NCBI GenBank assembly: GCA_030587435.1
Contig: JAUQZC010000071.1
Span: forward strand, 1-56,829
Direction: 5' to 3'
DNA: 56,829 nucleotides
Source: Candidatus Baldrarchaeota archaeon
GTDB lineage: Archaea > Asgardarchaeota > Baldrarchaeia > Baldrarchaeales > DXJG01
In this document: piece after piece, positions 26,492-35,405 of the stretch
Position numbering within the stretch: position 1 is the stretch's first letter
Layout: the number at the start of each line of letters is the position of its first letter
Notes under the pieces: generated by a model
The model's database searches: none
What the model saw: only the letters and a program-made list of their open reading frames with translations
What the model was told of the DNA's origin: nothing
Position numbers and translations under genes: made by a program

Positions 26492-27319
26492 TTGAAAATT
26501 GGAGTTGCGACGTTTGTTGATGTAGAGGGCAATCTTTTTGATCTCTTGGAAACTGTTAGGAATCACGGAGTAAATGCTGTTGAACTTAGATGTGAATGGC
26601 CATTTTTCGACCCTGAAGAAATCATACTTAAGAAAAATTACATTAAAAAATTAAAGGAACTGCTACAGACGATGGAGTTGACTCCATTATTACATGCCAG
26701 CTATATAGATGTGAATCTTGCTAGTACAAGTGATTTGCTGAGAACAGCGGCAGTAAAACGTGTAGTGAATTGCGTAAAGGTGGCATATTTACTTGACGCA
26801 GAGTATGTAACGTTACATATGGGTTACCTTCACGAGGACTATCTCCCTAAAAGGATAAATACTATAAGGAAGTTAGCAAAGAAGTCGCTAATATCAATAT
26901 TAAATGTTGCACGTGACTATCAAATAAAGATATGCATAGAAAATAAAGAAAAAAAGAAAAGAAGACATTTGATGACAGATCCTTATGAGATTATGAATTT
27001 CATAAACAGTTTGAATAGTTATCATGAAATTCTTTTTGTGACTTTTGACGTCGGGCACGCAAATACGTGGAGCTGCGATTTAAAAACCTTTTTTGATGTG
27101 ATAAGGGAGAAAACACGAGTAATTCATCTTCATGATAATCATGGAACAGCAGATGAACATTTAGCATTGGGTGAAGGTTCAATAGACTTTGATAACCTAC
27201 TTCCATATATTGTTTCAAAGTGCAATAACATTCCGCTAATACTTGAAATACATACATGGAACGGTCTACTTAAAAGTATTAAGTACATTAAGAATAAGTT
27301 GGCAACATTAAAAACATAG
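26492..27319 (+). CDS. sugar phosphate isomerase/epimerase-like TIM barrel (AP endonuclease 2 family)
   Basis: A 275-residue xylose-isomerase-like barrel. Metal-ligand regions are HASYIDVNLAS near 69, VTLHMGYLHEDYLP near 108, KICIENKE near 150, VTFDVGHANTW near 188, VIHLHDNHGTADEHLALGEG near 215 and LILEIH near 252. The order of His, Glu, Asp and His matches the family. It could be an isomerase, epimerase or endonuclease IV-like enzyme; the missing typical endonuclease IV motif makes isomerase more likely. TTG 26492 is preferred to the GTG at 26480, with GGTGGTGG upstream. Confidence 0.8.
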   Translation: MKIGVATFVDVEGNLFDLLETVRNHGVNAVELRCEWPFFDPEEIILKKNYIKKLKELLQTMELTPLLHASYIDVNLASTSDLLRTAAVKRVVNCVKVAYLLDAEYVTLHMGYLHEDYLPKRINTIRKLAKKSLISILNVARDYQIKICIENKEKKKRRHLMTDPYEIMNFINSLNSYHEILFVTFDVGHANTWSCDLKTFFDVIREKTRVIHLHDNHGTADEHLALGEGSIDFDNLLPYIVSKCNNIPLILEIHTWNGLLKSIKYIKNKLATLKT

Positions 27320-27668
27320 TATCATTTGTTTCTTTCCATTTTCGGCCTTCATATTTGCTCAAATTTAATGATATCATCATTCTTTCCGAAATAAAAACAT
27401 TAATTGATTTTGCGGTTTTGCTTTCGGGCTAAACTTGTTAAGATACCAAAGTCATATATCACATAATTACAGTTAACATACGCCTATAATATTCTATTAA
27501 ATGTATAAAAGCGGAACATATAAACTTCGTTCCCGTTACAAAATTGGAAGCAAGTGGAAAACTTCCTCAAAAAGCACGAAAATAAACCAAAAAACTCTCA
27601 GATAAAAACCGTACATTAGCTCTAACTCCCAACTAAACTAAACAAAAATAAAATGATAGACCATAAAA

Positions 27669-27677
27669 AATATAAAT
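27669..27677 (+). promoter_or_regulatory. TATA box of the tRNA-Tyr gene
   Basis: AATATAAAT in the otherwise gene-free spacer 27320-27735. It predicts a transcript start near 27698 and a short leader before the tRNA at 27736. I see nothing else of note in the spacer. Confidence 0.45.
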
Positions 27678-27735
27678 TCTGACAGAATCTACCACTATGA
27701 AATAGTTAAGATAACTCCTAAGACCGAAAACATCC

Positions 27736-27928
27736 CGGCCCGTAGCTCAGCGGCAGAGCGGGCGACTCCAACCCTCTAACTTTAGGGTTGGAGACCGAAG
27801 CTGTAGAAACGCCTAGTAGGGCGTTTGTCCACCTTTAGCCGCCGCTCGGACAAGCAGACACCGCCAGGATTCAATGGTACGTTGAATCCCGGTAGAGGTC
27901 CCGGGTTCAAATCCCGGCGGGCCGACCA
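27736..27928 (+). tRNA. tRNA-Tyr (GUA) interrupted by three introns
   Basis: Mature parts: acceptor CGGCCCG/CGGGCCG with C1-G72 and A73, both archaeal tRNA-Tyr identity elements, encoded CCA, D arm GCTC/GAGC and T arm CCGGG/CCCGG. Removing 27765-27799, 27807-27859 and 27866-27895 leaves 75 nt with anticodon stem GGCGG/CCGCC, loop CTGTAGA and variable loop AGGTC. The introns (35, 53 and 30 nt) lie after positions 30, 37 and 43. Each can form a bulge-helix-bulge: CGGG/ACCG (one G-A mismatch) with bulges CGA and AAG; CTGT/GCAG with AGA and ACA; ACCG/CGGT with CCA and AGA. Introns A and C are long hairpins. T-rich sequence follows. A first reading as tRNA-Trp from CTCCAA fails to give a paired anticodon stem. 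Confidence 0.88.
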
Positions 27929-28041
27929 TTGCTCTTACTTTGCTTTTACTTGTTCTTAGAGAATGGTATTTCTTTTGGTTGGTTTGTGTTATGTTGTTGT
28001 GTTTTTCGGTAGGTTTTTAAGTTGGGGTTTATTTGTTTTAA

Positions 28042-29019
28042 ATGATTGTTAGGAGTTGTGGTTTTGTGCCTCGAACTAAGAAGGTTTTGGATATTAAGGA
28101 TCTGCCTGGTGTTGGGCCTGCAATTGCTAAGAAGTTGGTTGAAAATGGTTTTGGTAGTATTGAAGCGATTGCTGTTACTTCTCCTAGGGAATTAGCTGCT
28201 GTTATTTCCATTGGTGAAGGTGTAGCAGCCAAAATTGTTGAGGAAGCTAGGAAAGCTGCTGGTATTGGTTTCGTTTCAGCGGAAGAAGTCTGGGCTGAGA
28301 GAATGGAAATCCATAGGATTACCACGGGTAGTAAGAGTTTAGATAATCTTCTTGGCGGTGGAATTGAAACCCGCGGGATTACTGAGTTTTTTGGTGCGTA
28401 TAGGACTGGTAAAACGCAGATTGCTCATCAATTGTGTGTAACTGTGCAGTTGCCTGAGGATCAAGGTGGTTTAGAACGTGGGGTTATTTATATCGATACA
28501 GAAGGTACTTTTAGGCCCGAACGTATTGTTCAGATGGCTTCACGTTTCAATTTAGATCCAAAAGATGTACTAAAGAGGGTTTTGGCTGCTAGGGCTTATA
28601 ATTCTGATCATCAAATGTTACTTGTTGAGAAAGCTAAAGATTTAATTCCAGAGATGAATATCGGTTTGTTGATTGTTGATAGTGTTATGGGTCATTTTAG
28701 GGCTGAATATGGCGGCAGGGGGATGTTAGCTGAGCGTCAGCAAAAGTTAAATAAGCATTTACATAGTTTACTTCGTATTGCTGAGGTCTTTAACGTTGCT
28801 GTTGTTGTAACAAACCAAGTTATGGCTAAACCTGCTGTTTTCTTCGGCGACCCAACAGAAGCTACAGGTGGACATATTCTTGCCCATTCATGTACAACAA
28901 GAGTATATTTAAGAAAGAGTAAACAGGAGAGGAGAATAGCTAGATTAGTTGATAGCCCCTACTTACCAGAAAGCGAGGCAGTTTTCAGAATAACAGAACG
29001 AGGCATAGAAGACGTATAA
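28042..29019 (+). CDS. radA: DNA repair and recombination protein RadA
   Basis: Archaeal Rad51/RecA recombinase forming filaments on single-stranded DNA for strand exchange. An N-terminal helix-hairpin-helix domain ([17 protein letters not shown], residues 21-37) is followed by the ATPase core with Walker [10 protein letters not shown] at 118-126, [14 protein letters not shown] near 147, Walker [13 protein letters not shown] near 210 and [11 protein letters not shown] near 258. The C-terminal VRI-like region is complete; no intein interrupts it. At 325 residues it has normal length. No ribosome site is visible and TTTTTAAG lies about 25-30 nt upstream, so the mRNA may be leaderless. Confidence 0.96.
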   Translation: MIVRSCGFVPRTKKVLDIKDLPGVGPAIAKKLVENGFGSIEAIAVTSPRELAAVISIGEGVAAKIVEEARKAAGIGFVSAEEVWAERMEIHRITTGSKSLDNLLGGGIETRGITEFFGAYRTGKTQIAHQLCVTVQLPEDQGGLERGVIYIDTEGTFRPERIVQMASRFNLDPKDVLKRVLAARAYNSDHQMLLVEKAKDLIPEMNIGLLIVDSVMGHFRAEYGGRGMLAERQQKLNKHLHSLLRIAEVFNVAVVVTNQVMAKPAVFFGDPTEATGGHILAHSCTTRVYLRKSKQERRIARLVDSPYLPESEAVFRITERGIEDV

Positions 29020-29063
29020 TAACTTACACGCTGTATTTATTATCCTAATGACATTAAAGGGGA

Positions 29064-29789
29064 TTATGCATTAAGAGTTCGTGTTTTTCTAAGATGTTTC
29101 AATAGTGGAATTTTTTCAATTTTTTCTTCTGTAAGATGTTCCCATAGGATCCCTTTTGGTTTATTGTATTTTGTATTTGTTCTAATGATTTTTGTTGGCG
29201 TTATTATGACGTCTACGGGTATATCATGCTCTGTCATCGGAATGTCATCAACTATTTGGACGGCGTGAACCGTGGTAATAATCGGAGTTTTCTCATCTAT
29301 CGCACCATACTCCTTTAGAATTCCATATTCCAGATCACTGTAACCGCCTCCTTTGCCAACTCTGCCTCCTTTAGGAGATACGGCAACCGAACCTGTGATC
29401 TTCACATCAATTTTTATTTTAGAGGGGTGAACTTTCACACCCCATTTGAATGCGCCTCGAATAGTAGATGCTTCTCTATATTTGTTTTTAGGGATTTTTG
29501 AAGGATCCAATATTAGGAGTCCTTCTTTTAATCTGGGTGTAGCCATCACAAGAATTTTACCGTCTTTTAATATCATTTCCCTCACGGATCTTTGAGGGGA
29601 ATCAGGGTTACAAAAAATTACTTTTGCATTTCTATATTCTGGTAGTTGCCTAAGTTTTTCAGCTGCTTTTTCGGCTCCGATAAAATTTGGTATTCGGCCT
29701 TTGCAAGGCAGAGGAAATCTGGCTATTCCTTCTTTTTCCATTTTGTTCCAGACATGTTCTCTTATTTTTTGTTTTTCGTCCTTTATCAA
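29064..29789 (-). CDS. 5-formyltetrahydrofolate cyclo-ligase family protein
   Basis: COG0212-type protein of 241 residues. The family motif is GGRVGKGGGYSDLEYGILKE near residues 140-160, binding ATP phosphates, and IITTVHAVQIVDD and DIPVDVIITP near 170-195 follow it. True 5-FCL makes methenyl-THF from 5-formyl-THF; archaeal homologues may use tetrahydromethanopterin derivatives or serve another role, so the substrate is inferred. The start is TTG 29789 with GGTG upstream, overlapping the end of the RecJ-like gene by 4 nt, which indicates coupling. Confidence 0.82.
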   Translation of the reverse strand: MIKDEKQKIREHVWNKMEKEGIARFPLPCKGRIPNFIGAEKAAEKLRQLPEYRNAKVIFCNPDSPQRSVREMILKDGKILVMATPRLKEGLLILDPSKIPKNKYREASTIRGAFKWGVKVHPSKIKIDVKITGSVAVSPKGGRVGKGGGYSDLEYGILKEYGAIDEKTPIITTVHAVQIVDDIPMTEHDIPVDVIITPTKIIRTNTKYNKPKGILWEHLTEEKIEKIPLLKHLRKTRTLNA

Positions 29790-31324
29790 GAAGTTGCACC
29801 TTCGATGTTTATGTATTGATCCAAGTATTTATCTAATTGTTCAAGAATCTTTTTCAGTTGTTTCGTGGGTATAGTTATTGCCGCTGCAGTTCTATGTCCT
29901 CCTCCATCTATTCTAGGGTCTATTTGTTTTAATTCGTCTTTTAGTTGTTGAAAGAATTCTCCTATGTTAAGTTGTTTTCCTTGATTGTTTTTGAGTTCTT
30001 GGTAGTTTAGGGGGGCCCTAAAACTTATTTTTAACATTCCGTGCATTTTTGGATCCGTGTGTAGAGCGGCTACTACATGTGGTTTTTGTTCTTTTGAAAT
30101 TTTTTGTTTTAGAAGATTTGTTGCTATTATGCCTGTGGTTTTTTCGTTTATGAGATTACCGTAGTTGTAGAATACGAAGTTCTTGTAGTATTTAGGTTCT
30201 ATTAGTCCTTCTCGAACAGCTTCTAAAGCTTCTCTTATTATTCCCTTGTACGTTTTATAGTGTTTTGCTGCTTTTTCCACAGCATCATAGGCTGCAAAAA
30301 GTAAATTAAATGCCGTTTCATTGTCTCCTTGTCTTGTGCAGCTGTTTAGGAATGTTGCTATTTCTCTCGGATCTAAACTAAATTCTTTGAGTTCTGTTTC
30401 TTCAAATATTGTTATGTCGTATACTTCATTTTTTAGGGATTCTAAGTATTCTTGCAAGGTTTCTGGTTCTACTGTTTCTTTCAAATGTTTTTCAATTATG
30501 TTTAGTAGTTTTTGTTTTTCTTCTTTGCTTAGGTCTACTATTCGTCTCCAATATGTTCCGTTGTATCTTTCTTCTGTTAGTTGTATACCTTGTTTTTTAA
30601 GCCATGCCGCGCATCTTGTTACATTGTTTAGAGGTTCTGGTAGTTTTGGGCTGTGATAAGCTATTGCTACTGGTATCGGTCTTGTGTATCTCCCGTAGAA
30701 TCCTATGTCAATTTTGTACTCTACGGCTCCGATTTGTTTAGCGAATTTTAATATTTTTCTGTTCAACCCTATTAGGCGTCCATATTTTATATTTTGCAGG
30801 TCTGCAACTGCTCCTAGTACTGCTAGGGCTGTTATCCATTTTCCCCATCTTGTTGTCCAGAACTGTTCGTCAAATAAATAGTAGACCGCGAGATAAGCTG
30901 TTACACTTCCAGAGCATTCAGTTAAGTCGTTTATGTTATGGTGTATTGGGTTTAATTGCCTTTGTGAGCGTTTCAGTTGAGGTTCGTGATGATCTAGTAT
31001 CAGGTAGTTTGAGTATTGTTTTGCTATTTCTTTTTCTTTTCCAGCTCCTATGTCGCAGAATATTATTCTTTCACAGTCTTCCTCCATATATTTCTCGTTT
31101 ATTTGTGTAAGTGTATGTGGTGTTAGTTCTCTTGTTACTATGTATTCTACGGGGCAGCCATGTTTCCATAGAGCTATATATGTTAGTACCCCGCTACTTA
31201 CCCCGTCCCCGTCTCCGTGACATACTATCAATGTTTTTTGTTTTCGGTTTAGGTACTTTTCTGCAATTTCCTTTGCTTTGGTGGACATTTCACGGTATTT
31301 TGGGTTTTTGAAGATCAATGGCAC
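29786..31324 (-). CDS. RecJ-like DHH-family phosphoesterase
   Basis: Archaeal RecJ/Cdc45-superfamily exonuclease. DHH motifs include LIVCHGDGDGVSSG near residue 33 (metal Asp), IIFCDIGAGKE near 87, YLILDHHEPQ near 106 (DHH), AVLGAVADLQNIKYG near 171 and the C-terminal DHHA1 region with DPRIDGGGHRTAAA near 476. At 512 residues it has the size of archaeal RecJ proteins that associate with GINS or act in RNA 3'-5' degradation; which one this is cannot be read from sequence. The start is GTG 31324 with GAGGGAT upstream. It is cotranscribed with the 5-FCL-like gene. Confidence 0.85.
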   Translation of the reverse strand: MPLIFKNPKYREMSTKAKEIAEKYLNRKQKTLIVCHGDGDGVSSGVLTYIALWKHGCPVEYIVTRELTPHTLTQINEKYMEEDCERIIFCDIGAGKEKEIAKQYSNYLILDHHEPQLKRSQRQLNPIHHNINDLTECSGSVTAYLAVYYLFDEQFWTTRWGKWITALAVLGAVADLQNIKYGRLIGLNRKILKFAKQIGAVEYKIDIGFYGRYTRPIPVAIAYHSPKLPEPLNNVTRCAAWLKKQGIQLTEERYNGTYWRRIVDLSKEEKQKLLNIIEKHLKETVEPETLQEYLESLKNEVYDITIFEETELKEFSLDPREIATFLNSCTRQGDNETAFNLLFAAYDAVEKAAKHYKTYKGIIREALEAVREGLIEPKYYKNFVFYNYGNLINEKTTGIIATNLLKQKISKEQKPHVVAALHTDPKMHGMLKISFRAPLNYQELKNNQGKQLNIGEFFQQLKDELKQIDPRIDGGGHRTAAAITIPTKQLKKILEQLDKYLDQYINIEGATS

Positions 31325-31520
31325 TTATATCCCTCGTTTATCCTGCTTGGAGGGTGTATACATCTTATACGACTTATTACTATTGCTAAAAAATGAAATT
31401 TTAGGTTGAATAATAGTTTTATGCTGGAAGCTAAGTAAAAACAGTTGGTCTGCGTCGTATTTAAATTTTAAATCTTTCATGTTTAAAGTGGTTTTAAGTT
31501 CCTGTGAAGGGATTTGAATT

Positions 31521-32234
31521 ATGGCTTTTGAGAAAGAGATTGTGCTTTGTATTTTGAAGCTTACGAAGGTTGTTAAAGAACTTTCTATTAAAGATGTTGT
31601 GGCGTGTAGTGGTTTTGCTTCCACTTTGGTCAAAAAAACTGTAGGTAAGTTAAGGGAACGTGATTTAATAATTGTTGAGGGAAAGAAGTTGCTTGTAAAC
31701 GATGAAAAGAGATTAAGATTGGCTTGTTTTGCTGCTAGTTTGGGTTGTGATGTTGAAAGAATTTCTCGCTTTCTGACTTGGAGAGAGTTTGAAGTCTTTT
31801 GTTCTAACATCCTTGAGAGATGCGGCTTTAAATCGTTTTTAAATTTTCGTTTTAAGCTTAGAACTGGTAGACGCGAAGTGGATGTCTTAGGTTTACGGAG
31901 ACCCTTTATTTTATGTATTGACGCTAAGCAGTGGGGAGCTCGTTTCGGTAAGACTTCTGGTTTAAGAAATGCTATAAAAAAACATGTTGAGAGAGTTAAA
32001 CTTCTTGGCGATGTAATCGACAAATATATGCTAAATTTGGGCATTGAGGATTGGGGTGAAGGGGTTTTAGTTCCTCTTTTAGTTACTTTATTTCAAGAAA
32101 AAATTATGCTCGAATTTAATGTTCCTGTTGTTCCAATTTTTAAGTTAAATTCTTTTTTAATGGATTTTGACGGTTACTTAGATGAATTACGTTTTTATAA
32201 AGTTACATTACCTAGGCAGAGGAAGATTATTTAA
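31521..32234 (+). CDS. HTH-PD-(D/E)XK restriction-endonuclease-like protein
   Basis: The N-terminal 70 residues form a winged helix (IKDVVACSGFASTLVKKTVG followed by KLRERDLIIVEGKK). Residues 85-150 read as a PD-(D/E)XK nuclease core: WREFEVFCSNILERCGF (Glu in the first helix), RREVDVLGLRRP (active-site Asp) and FILCIDAKQW (D-x-K), in the Mrr/Holliday-resolvase-like order. It may cut or bind DNA in regulation, defence or repair; archaeal homologues are mostly unnamed. Two further genes follow on the same strand with gaps of 42 and 11 nt. Confidence 0.75.
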   Translation: MAFEKEIVLCILKLTKVVKELSIKDVVACSGFASTLVKKTVGKLRERDLIIVEGKKLLVNDEKRLRLACFAASLGCDVERISRFLTWREFEVFCSNILERCGFKSFLNFRFKLRTGRREVDVLGLRRPFILCIDAKQWGARFGKTSGLRNAIKKHVERVKLLGDVIDKYMLNLGIEDWGEGVLVPLLVTLFQEKIMLEFNVPVVPIFKLNSFLMDFDGYLDELRFYKVTLPRQRKII

Positions 32235-32276
32235 TAGTATGTGGAAGTTTTGTAGTTTGTAGCGGTGTGATGTACA

Positions 32277-32861
32277 ATGGAGGAAGACCTTGGGAAAAAA
32301 TCTAGGAGAATAGTTTTAAGGCTTCTTGGAATTATGTACGATATCCGTAGTAAATGGGAAAAGAAACTTGAAAGTTTCATGAATCGCTATACTTCCCAAA
32401 GTATTGGAGAATTTCCTTTTTCTGAATTTAAAGATATTGTTTTAGGATATTTTGCAGATTTTCATTCGGAACTATCTAGGTCTGTTGTTAAGTATGTTCA
32501 AACGCTAGTTGAAAAATATACTTCCACTATCGAAAATTTAGAGACACGTATTGCAAGTTCAAAAATATATAATAATGTTGTTGAAGATTTAAGAAAGGAA
32601 GTTGAGACCTTACGTGAAAAGAACACAAAGTTACAAAATTTTATGAAAAAGGAATTGTTAAGGACAGTAAAGTATAAGATTTTAGCTGTTTTGGAAAAAG
32701 ATGGAGAGCTAAATGTAAAGAAACTTGCCGCGAGATTGAACGTCTCCGAGAATCAGGTTAGAAAGTACTTAAAGGAACTGGAAGATGAAAAGTTTATCGA
32801 GATAAGGAGGGATGTTCGTCCATATGTTATTTCTCTTTTAAAGACACCTTGGAGCCTTTAG
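32277..32861 (+). CDS. coiled-coil protein with C-terminal HTH
   Basis: 194 residues: a helical N-terminal part, a coiled coil at about 75-125 (ENLETRIASSKIYNNVVEDL then KEVETLREKNTKLQNF) and a C-terminal winged helix with LAVLEKDGELNVKKLAARL and VSENQVRKYLKELEDEKFIEI near 140-185. It is likely a dimeric DNA-binding protein, and its place directly after the HTH-nuclease gene suggests they act together. No named family is recognised. GGTGTGAT precedes the ATG. Confidence 0.7.
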   Translation: MEEDLGKKSRRIVLRLLGIMYDIRSKWEKKLESFMNRYTSQSIGEFPFSEFKDIVLGYFADFHSELSRSVVKYVQTLVEKYTSTIENLETRIASSKIYNNVVEDLRKEVETLREKNTKLQNFMKKELLRTVKYKILAVLEKDGELNVKKLAARLNVSENQVRKYLKELEDEKFIEIRRDVRPYVISLLKTPWSL

Positions 32862-32872
32862 AGGGATAGAAA

Positions 32873-33757
32873 ATGCGTATTGGTATTGTTTATTATCTTA
32901 GCAAACGAAATTGGATTTTTAGAGAACTTGATAGAGCTATTAGAAAAAATGGCGGCGAACCCGTTTATATCCCCATTAGGAGTATAACTTCCCGGCTTGT
33001 AGATGTTGAGAACTTTACTTCAGGTCGTTTAAACCTAATTAATGATGTTGATGCTGTTCTTCTTAGAACTTTTGGTTTTGGGACCACTGATCAGATAACT
33101 TTTAGAGTTAGTTTTTTTGAACATTTAGAGCTTTGCGGCGTACCCGTAGTTAATAGTAGTTACGCGTTTAGACGCGCTAAAGACAAGTATGCTACTCTTT
33201 ATACTTTAAAAAGGGCTGGTATACGTGTTCCTAGAACCGTTGTAACAGAGAGTTTGGGCGCCGCCATAAGAGCTGCTAGAAAATTTGATAATGTTGTTAT
33301 TAAGCCTTTGATAGGTGCACGAGGTCTCGGTGTGATTCGTACCGATAATTTTGACTTAGCATATAGAGTTTTGAAAGCGCTGTACAGCCTTGGTTTTGTT
33401 CTATATGTTCAAGAATATATTGAGAGGCCCAATAGGGATATTAGGGCTTTTGTTGTTGGAGATGAAGTTGTTGCGTCCATGTATCGTTATTCTCCTCCTG
33501 GTGAATGGAAAACAAATATCTCAGTTGGCGGCAGAGCTGAGGCTATAAAATTGGAAGAGGAATTGGAAGAATTGGCAATAAGAGCTTCTAAAGCTATAGG
33601 TTTAGACTATGCTGGAGTGGATATCATTGAAAGCAAGGAAGGGCCTATGGTGATTGAAGTTAATGCTGCACCTTCTTGGCATGGTTTACAAAAAGTTAGT
33701 AAAGTCGATATTGCAGATAAAATAATAAAACACGTTATCAAAAAAATTAAGAAATAA
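32873..33757 (+). CDS. RimK-like ATP-grasp ligase
   Basis: ATP-grasp enzyme of 294 residues, RimK/LysX/MptN group, that joins an amino acid (usually glutamate) to a carboxylate via acyl phosphate. Motifs: RRAKDKYATLYTLKRAGIRVPRT near 101, VVIKPLIGARGLGV near 142 (ATP lysine and Gly loop), YVQEYIERPNRDIRAFVVGD near 182, and VDIIESKEGPMVIEVNAAPSWHG near 247, with the Glu-Asn metal ligands. Candidates are glutamylation of ribosomal protein S6, tetrahydromethanopterin or F420, or LysW-type lysine synthesis; no pathway neighbour decides. AGGGAT is upstream. Confidence 0.85.
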   Translation: MRIGIVYYLSKRNWIFRELDRAIRKNGGEPVYIPIRSITSRLVDVENFTSGRLNLINDVDAVLLRTFGFGTTDQITFRVSFFEHLELCGVPVVNSSYAFRRAKDKYATLYTLKRAGIRVPRTVVTESLGAAIRAARKFDNVVIKPLIGARGLGVIRTDNFDLAYRVLKALYSLGFVLYVQEYIERPNRDIRAFVVGDEVVASMYRYSPPGEWKTNISVGGRAEAIKLEEELEELAIRASKAIGLDYAGVDIIESKEGPMVIEVNAAPSWHGLQKVSKVDIADKIIKHVIKKIKK

Positions 33758-33760
33758 ATA

Positions 33761-34450
33761 TTATTTCTTCTCTAGTTTTTTAGTAGTTACTTTTCCTGTA
33801 TGGAGATCAACATCAATTTTCACTATTCCTTTTGGTGTAGGTATTGTTACTTTCAAACTGTCTTCGGCCTTTTCAATGTGAGCCCATGGCACCCATTTTT
33901 TTATTTTTGAATCCCAAGTATAGGCTTTTATATTTGGTACTTCTTGCATAAATTTCTCAAGTTCAACTAAGTTTTCGAAAAAGAAGGTTTTTTCATCCTT
34001 TGTTACGGCTTTGAAAGGTTTGATTGGACCTTCTATAATTTTACATTTGGAGCTTCTCGGAGGATAGTGGATATTTTTGAATGTTATATATCGGTTTTGA
34101 GCATCGTAATATATGGTGCAATCTGCCGAAACGGTACTTGAAGTGGCAAAGCTTGAAACTTCGTAAATTTTTCTTGCAACTGCAACAAAATGCGTAGAAG
34201 GCGTTTGATCCAAATTTACCATTACTATGCACATGTTTGTCGATTCTTTTCTTATTTTATCCCAGCGTACAAATACTCTTCCTTCTTTTTCGTCGAATAT
34301 CTCGTCTAAAAGTTTTTTTACAATAGTGAAAAATGAAGGGGATTCTTCTTTAATTTTTATGTGAAGCGTAGCACTGTGTATTCTTCCCCCTTCGTCTTCA
34401 CATGTTCTAATGAGATTCCAGCAATCTTCTTCACTAAATTTTGCAATCAT
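33761..34450 (-). CDS. hypothetical protein
   Basis: Not recognised. 229 residues of mixed alpha/beta character: N-terminal FSEEDCWNLIRTCEDEGGRI, a central segment with alternating strands (VFVRWDK, NMCIVMVNLDQTPSTHFVA, DCTIYYDAQNRYITF) and a C-terminal part with EKAEDSLKVTIPTPKGIVKI. The usual archaeal neighbour of psmA, the SBDS gene, is not what I see here. The start is ATG 34450 with a strong GGAGGA; the frame continues 30 nt upstream. It lies 60 nt downstream of psmA on the same strand. Confidence 0.65.
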   Translation of the reverse strand: MIAKFSEEDCWNLIRTCEDEGGRIHSATLHIKIKEESPSFFTIVKKLLDEIFDEKEGRVFVRWDKIRKESTNMCIVMVNLDQTPSTHFVAVARKIYEVSSFATSSTVSADCTIYYDAQNRYITFKNIHYPPRSSKCKIIEGPIKPFKAVTKDEKTFFFENLVELEKFMQEVPNIKAYTWDSKIKKWVPWAHIEKAEDSLKVTIPTPKGIVKIDVDLHTGKVTTKKLEKK

Positions 34451-34510
34451 TAAAAATCCTCCGCATTTTAGGGAAAGCAAGTATGGTGGCTGGTGGGTGG
34501 CTCATTGTTT

Positions 34511-35224
34511 TCATAAGGATGATAACCATTTTGATATTTCGTCTTTTCTCATTTTTTCAAACACTTTGTTTTCGATACTTGCTACTGCTAACTCTACGTT
34601 GTCCGGTTCAAGCTCTTTTTCAGCAACCTCTTTTAGTGATTTTAAAGCTAATTTTATGGCTTCGTCAAGAGAGAGTTCTTTCTTATATTCTTTTTCGAGC
34701 ATATCATTTACTCTTTGTGCGCCTCTTCCTATTGCTGTTGCTTGCCATTCCCAGTATGCTCCTGATGGATGTGTTGAAAACAGTCTGGGACCTGTTGCAT
34801 CAACTCCAGCAATCAGCAAAGCTACACCAAAAGGACGAACACCGGAAAACTGTGTGTAATTCTGTTTTAGGTCACAGATAGCTCTTGTTAAGTCTTCTAT
34901 TGTTATTGGTTCTTCGTAGTATAGTCTGTTTATTTGTGCTTGCACTCTTGCATAGTCTATGAGTCTTCTTGCATCCGCATGTAAACCCGCTATTGCAGCT
35001 CCCACATGTTCATCAATAACATAAACTTTTGTTACGGAGTTAATTTCCATTAGCGAACTTGTTAACCTTTTTTCAACTGCCAAGACCACGCCTTCCTTTA
35101 CCTTTACCCCTATTGCTGAAGTGCCTCTTCTTACTGCTTCTACCGCGTATTCTACTTGGAATAGGCGGCCATCCGGTGAGAAAATAGTAATTGCTTGATC
35201 GTAGCCAGTGTGTGGTGCAAACAC
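34511..35224 (-). CDS. psmA: proteasome subunit alpha
   Basis: The alpha ring subunit of the 20S proteasome. The N-terminal gate and signature are complete: YDQAITIFSPDGRLFQVEYAVEAV near residues 8-31, RGTSAIGVK, and later GVRPFGVALLIAGVD near 126 and GPRLFSTHPSGAYWEWQATAIG near 143. At 237 residues it has normal length, and it has no catalytic Thr as expected. GTG 35224, behind GGTGAT, is preferred to GTG 35233. Its partner psmB lies 20 kb away at 54.4 kb. Confidence 0.96.
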   Translation of the reverse strand: MFAPHTGYDQAITIFSPDGRLFQVEYAVEAVRRGTSAIGVKVKEGVVLAVEKRLTSSLMEINSVTKVYVIDEHVGAAIAGLHADARRLIDYARVQAQINRLYYEEPITIEDLTRAICDLKQNYTQFSGVRPFGVALLIAGVDATGPRLFSTHPSGAYWEWQATAIGRGAQRVNDMLEKEYKKELSLDEAIKLALKSLKEVAEKELEPDNVELAVASIENKVFEKMRKDEISKWLSSL

Positions 35225-35405
35225 TTTTATCACCCTTGAAATTACATTTGTGTGATTTAATCGTAAGTTGTTATTTAAAAATTTAAAAGTGTTGTTGTGA
35301 TAGTTAATTTGCTATAAAGCGTGTTTATGGATCTATAGGAAAAAGAAAGCCATTACTTTAAAACATGCGCTTAATATTCTTTAAAATATTTCATTTTTAG
35401 GGTAT

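Noticed and set aside
27360..27400. Minus-strand ATGATGA in the spacer before the tRNA
   Set aside because: No CTGA at guide distance; only a degenerate CCGA.
27761..27775. Reading the split tRNA as tRNA-Trp from CTCCAAC with CCA anticodon
   Set aside because: No downstream segment gives a fully paired anticodon stem with a proper splice motif, and C1-G72 suits Tyr. The Tyr reading solves all three introns.
31325..32044. Long minus-strand frame of 239 codons opposite the HTH-nuclease gene
   Set aside because: It mirrors the real plus-strand gene, has no ribosome site, and its Ser/Leu/Phe-rich composition is typical of an antisense frame.
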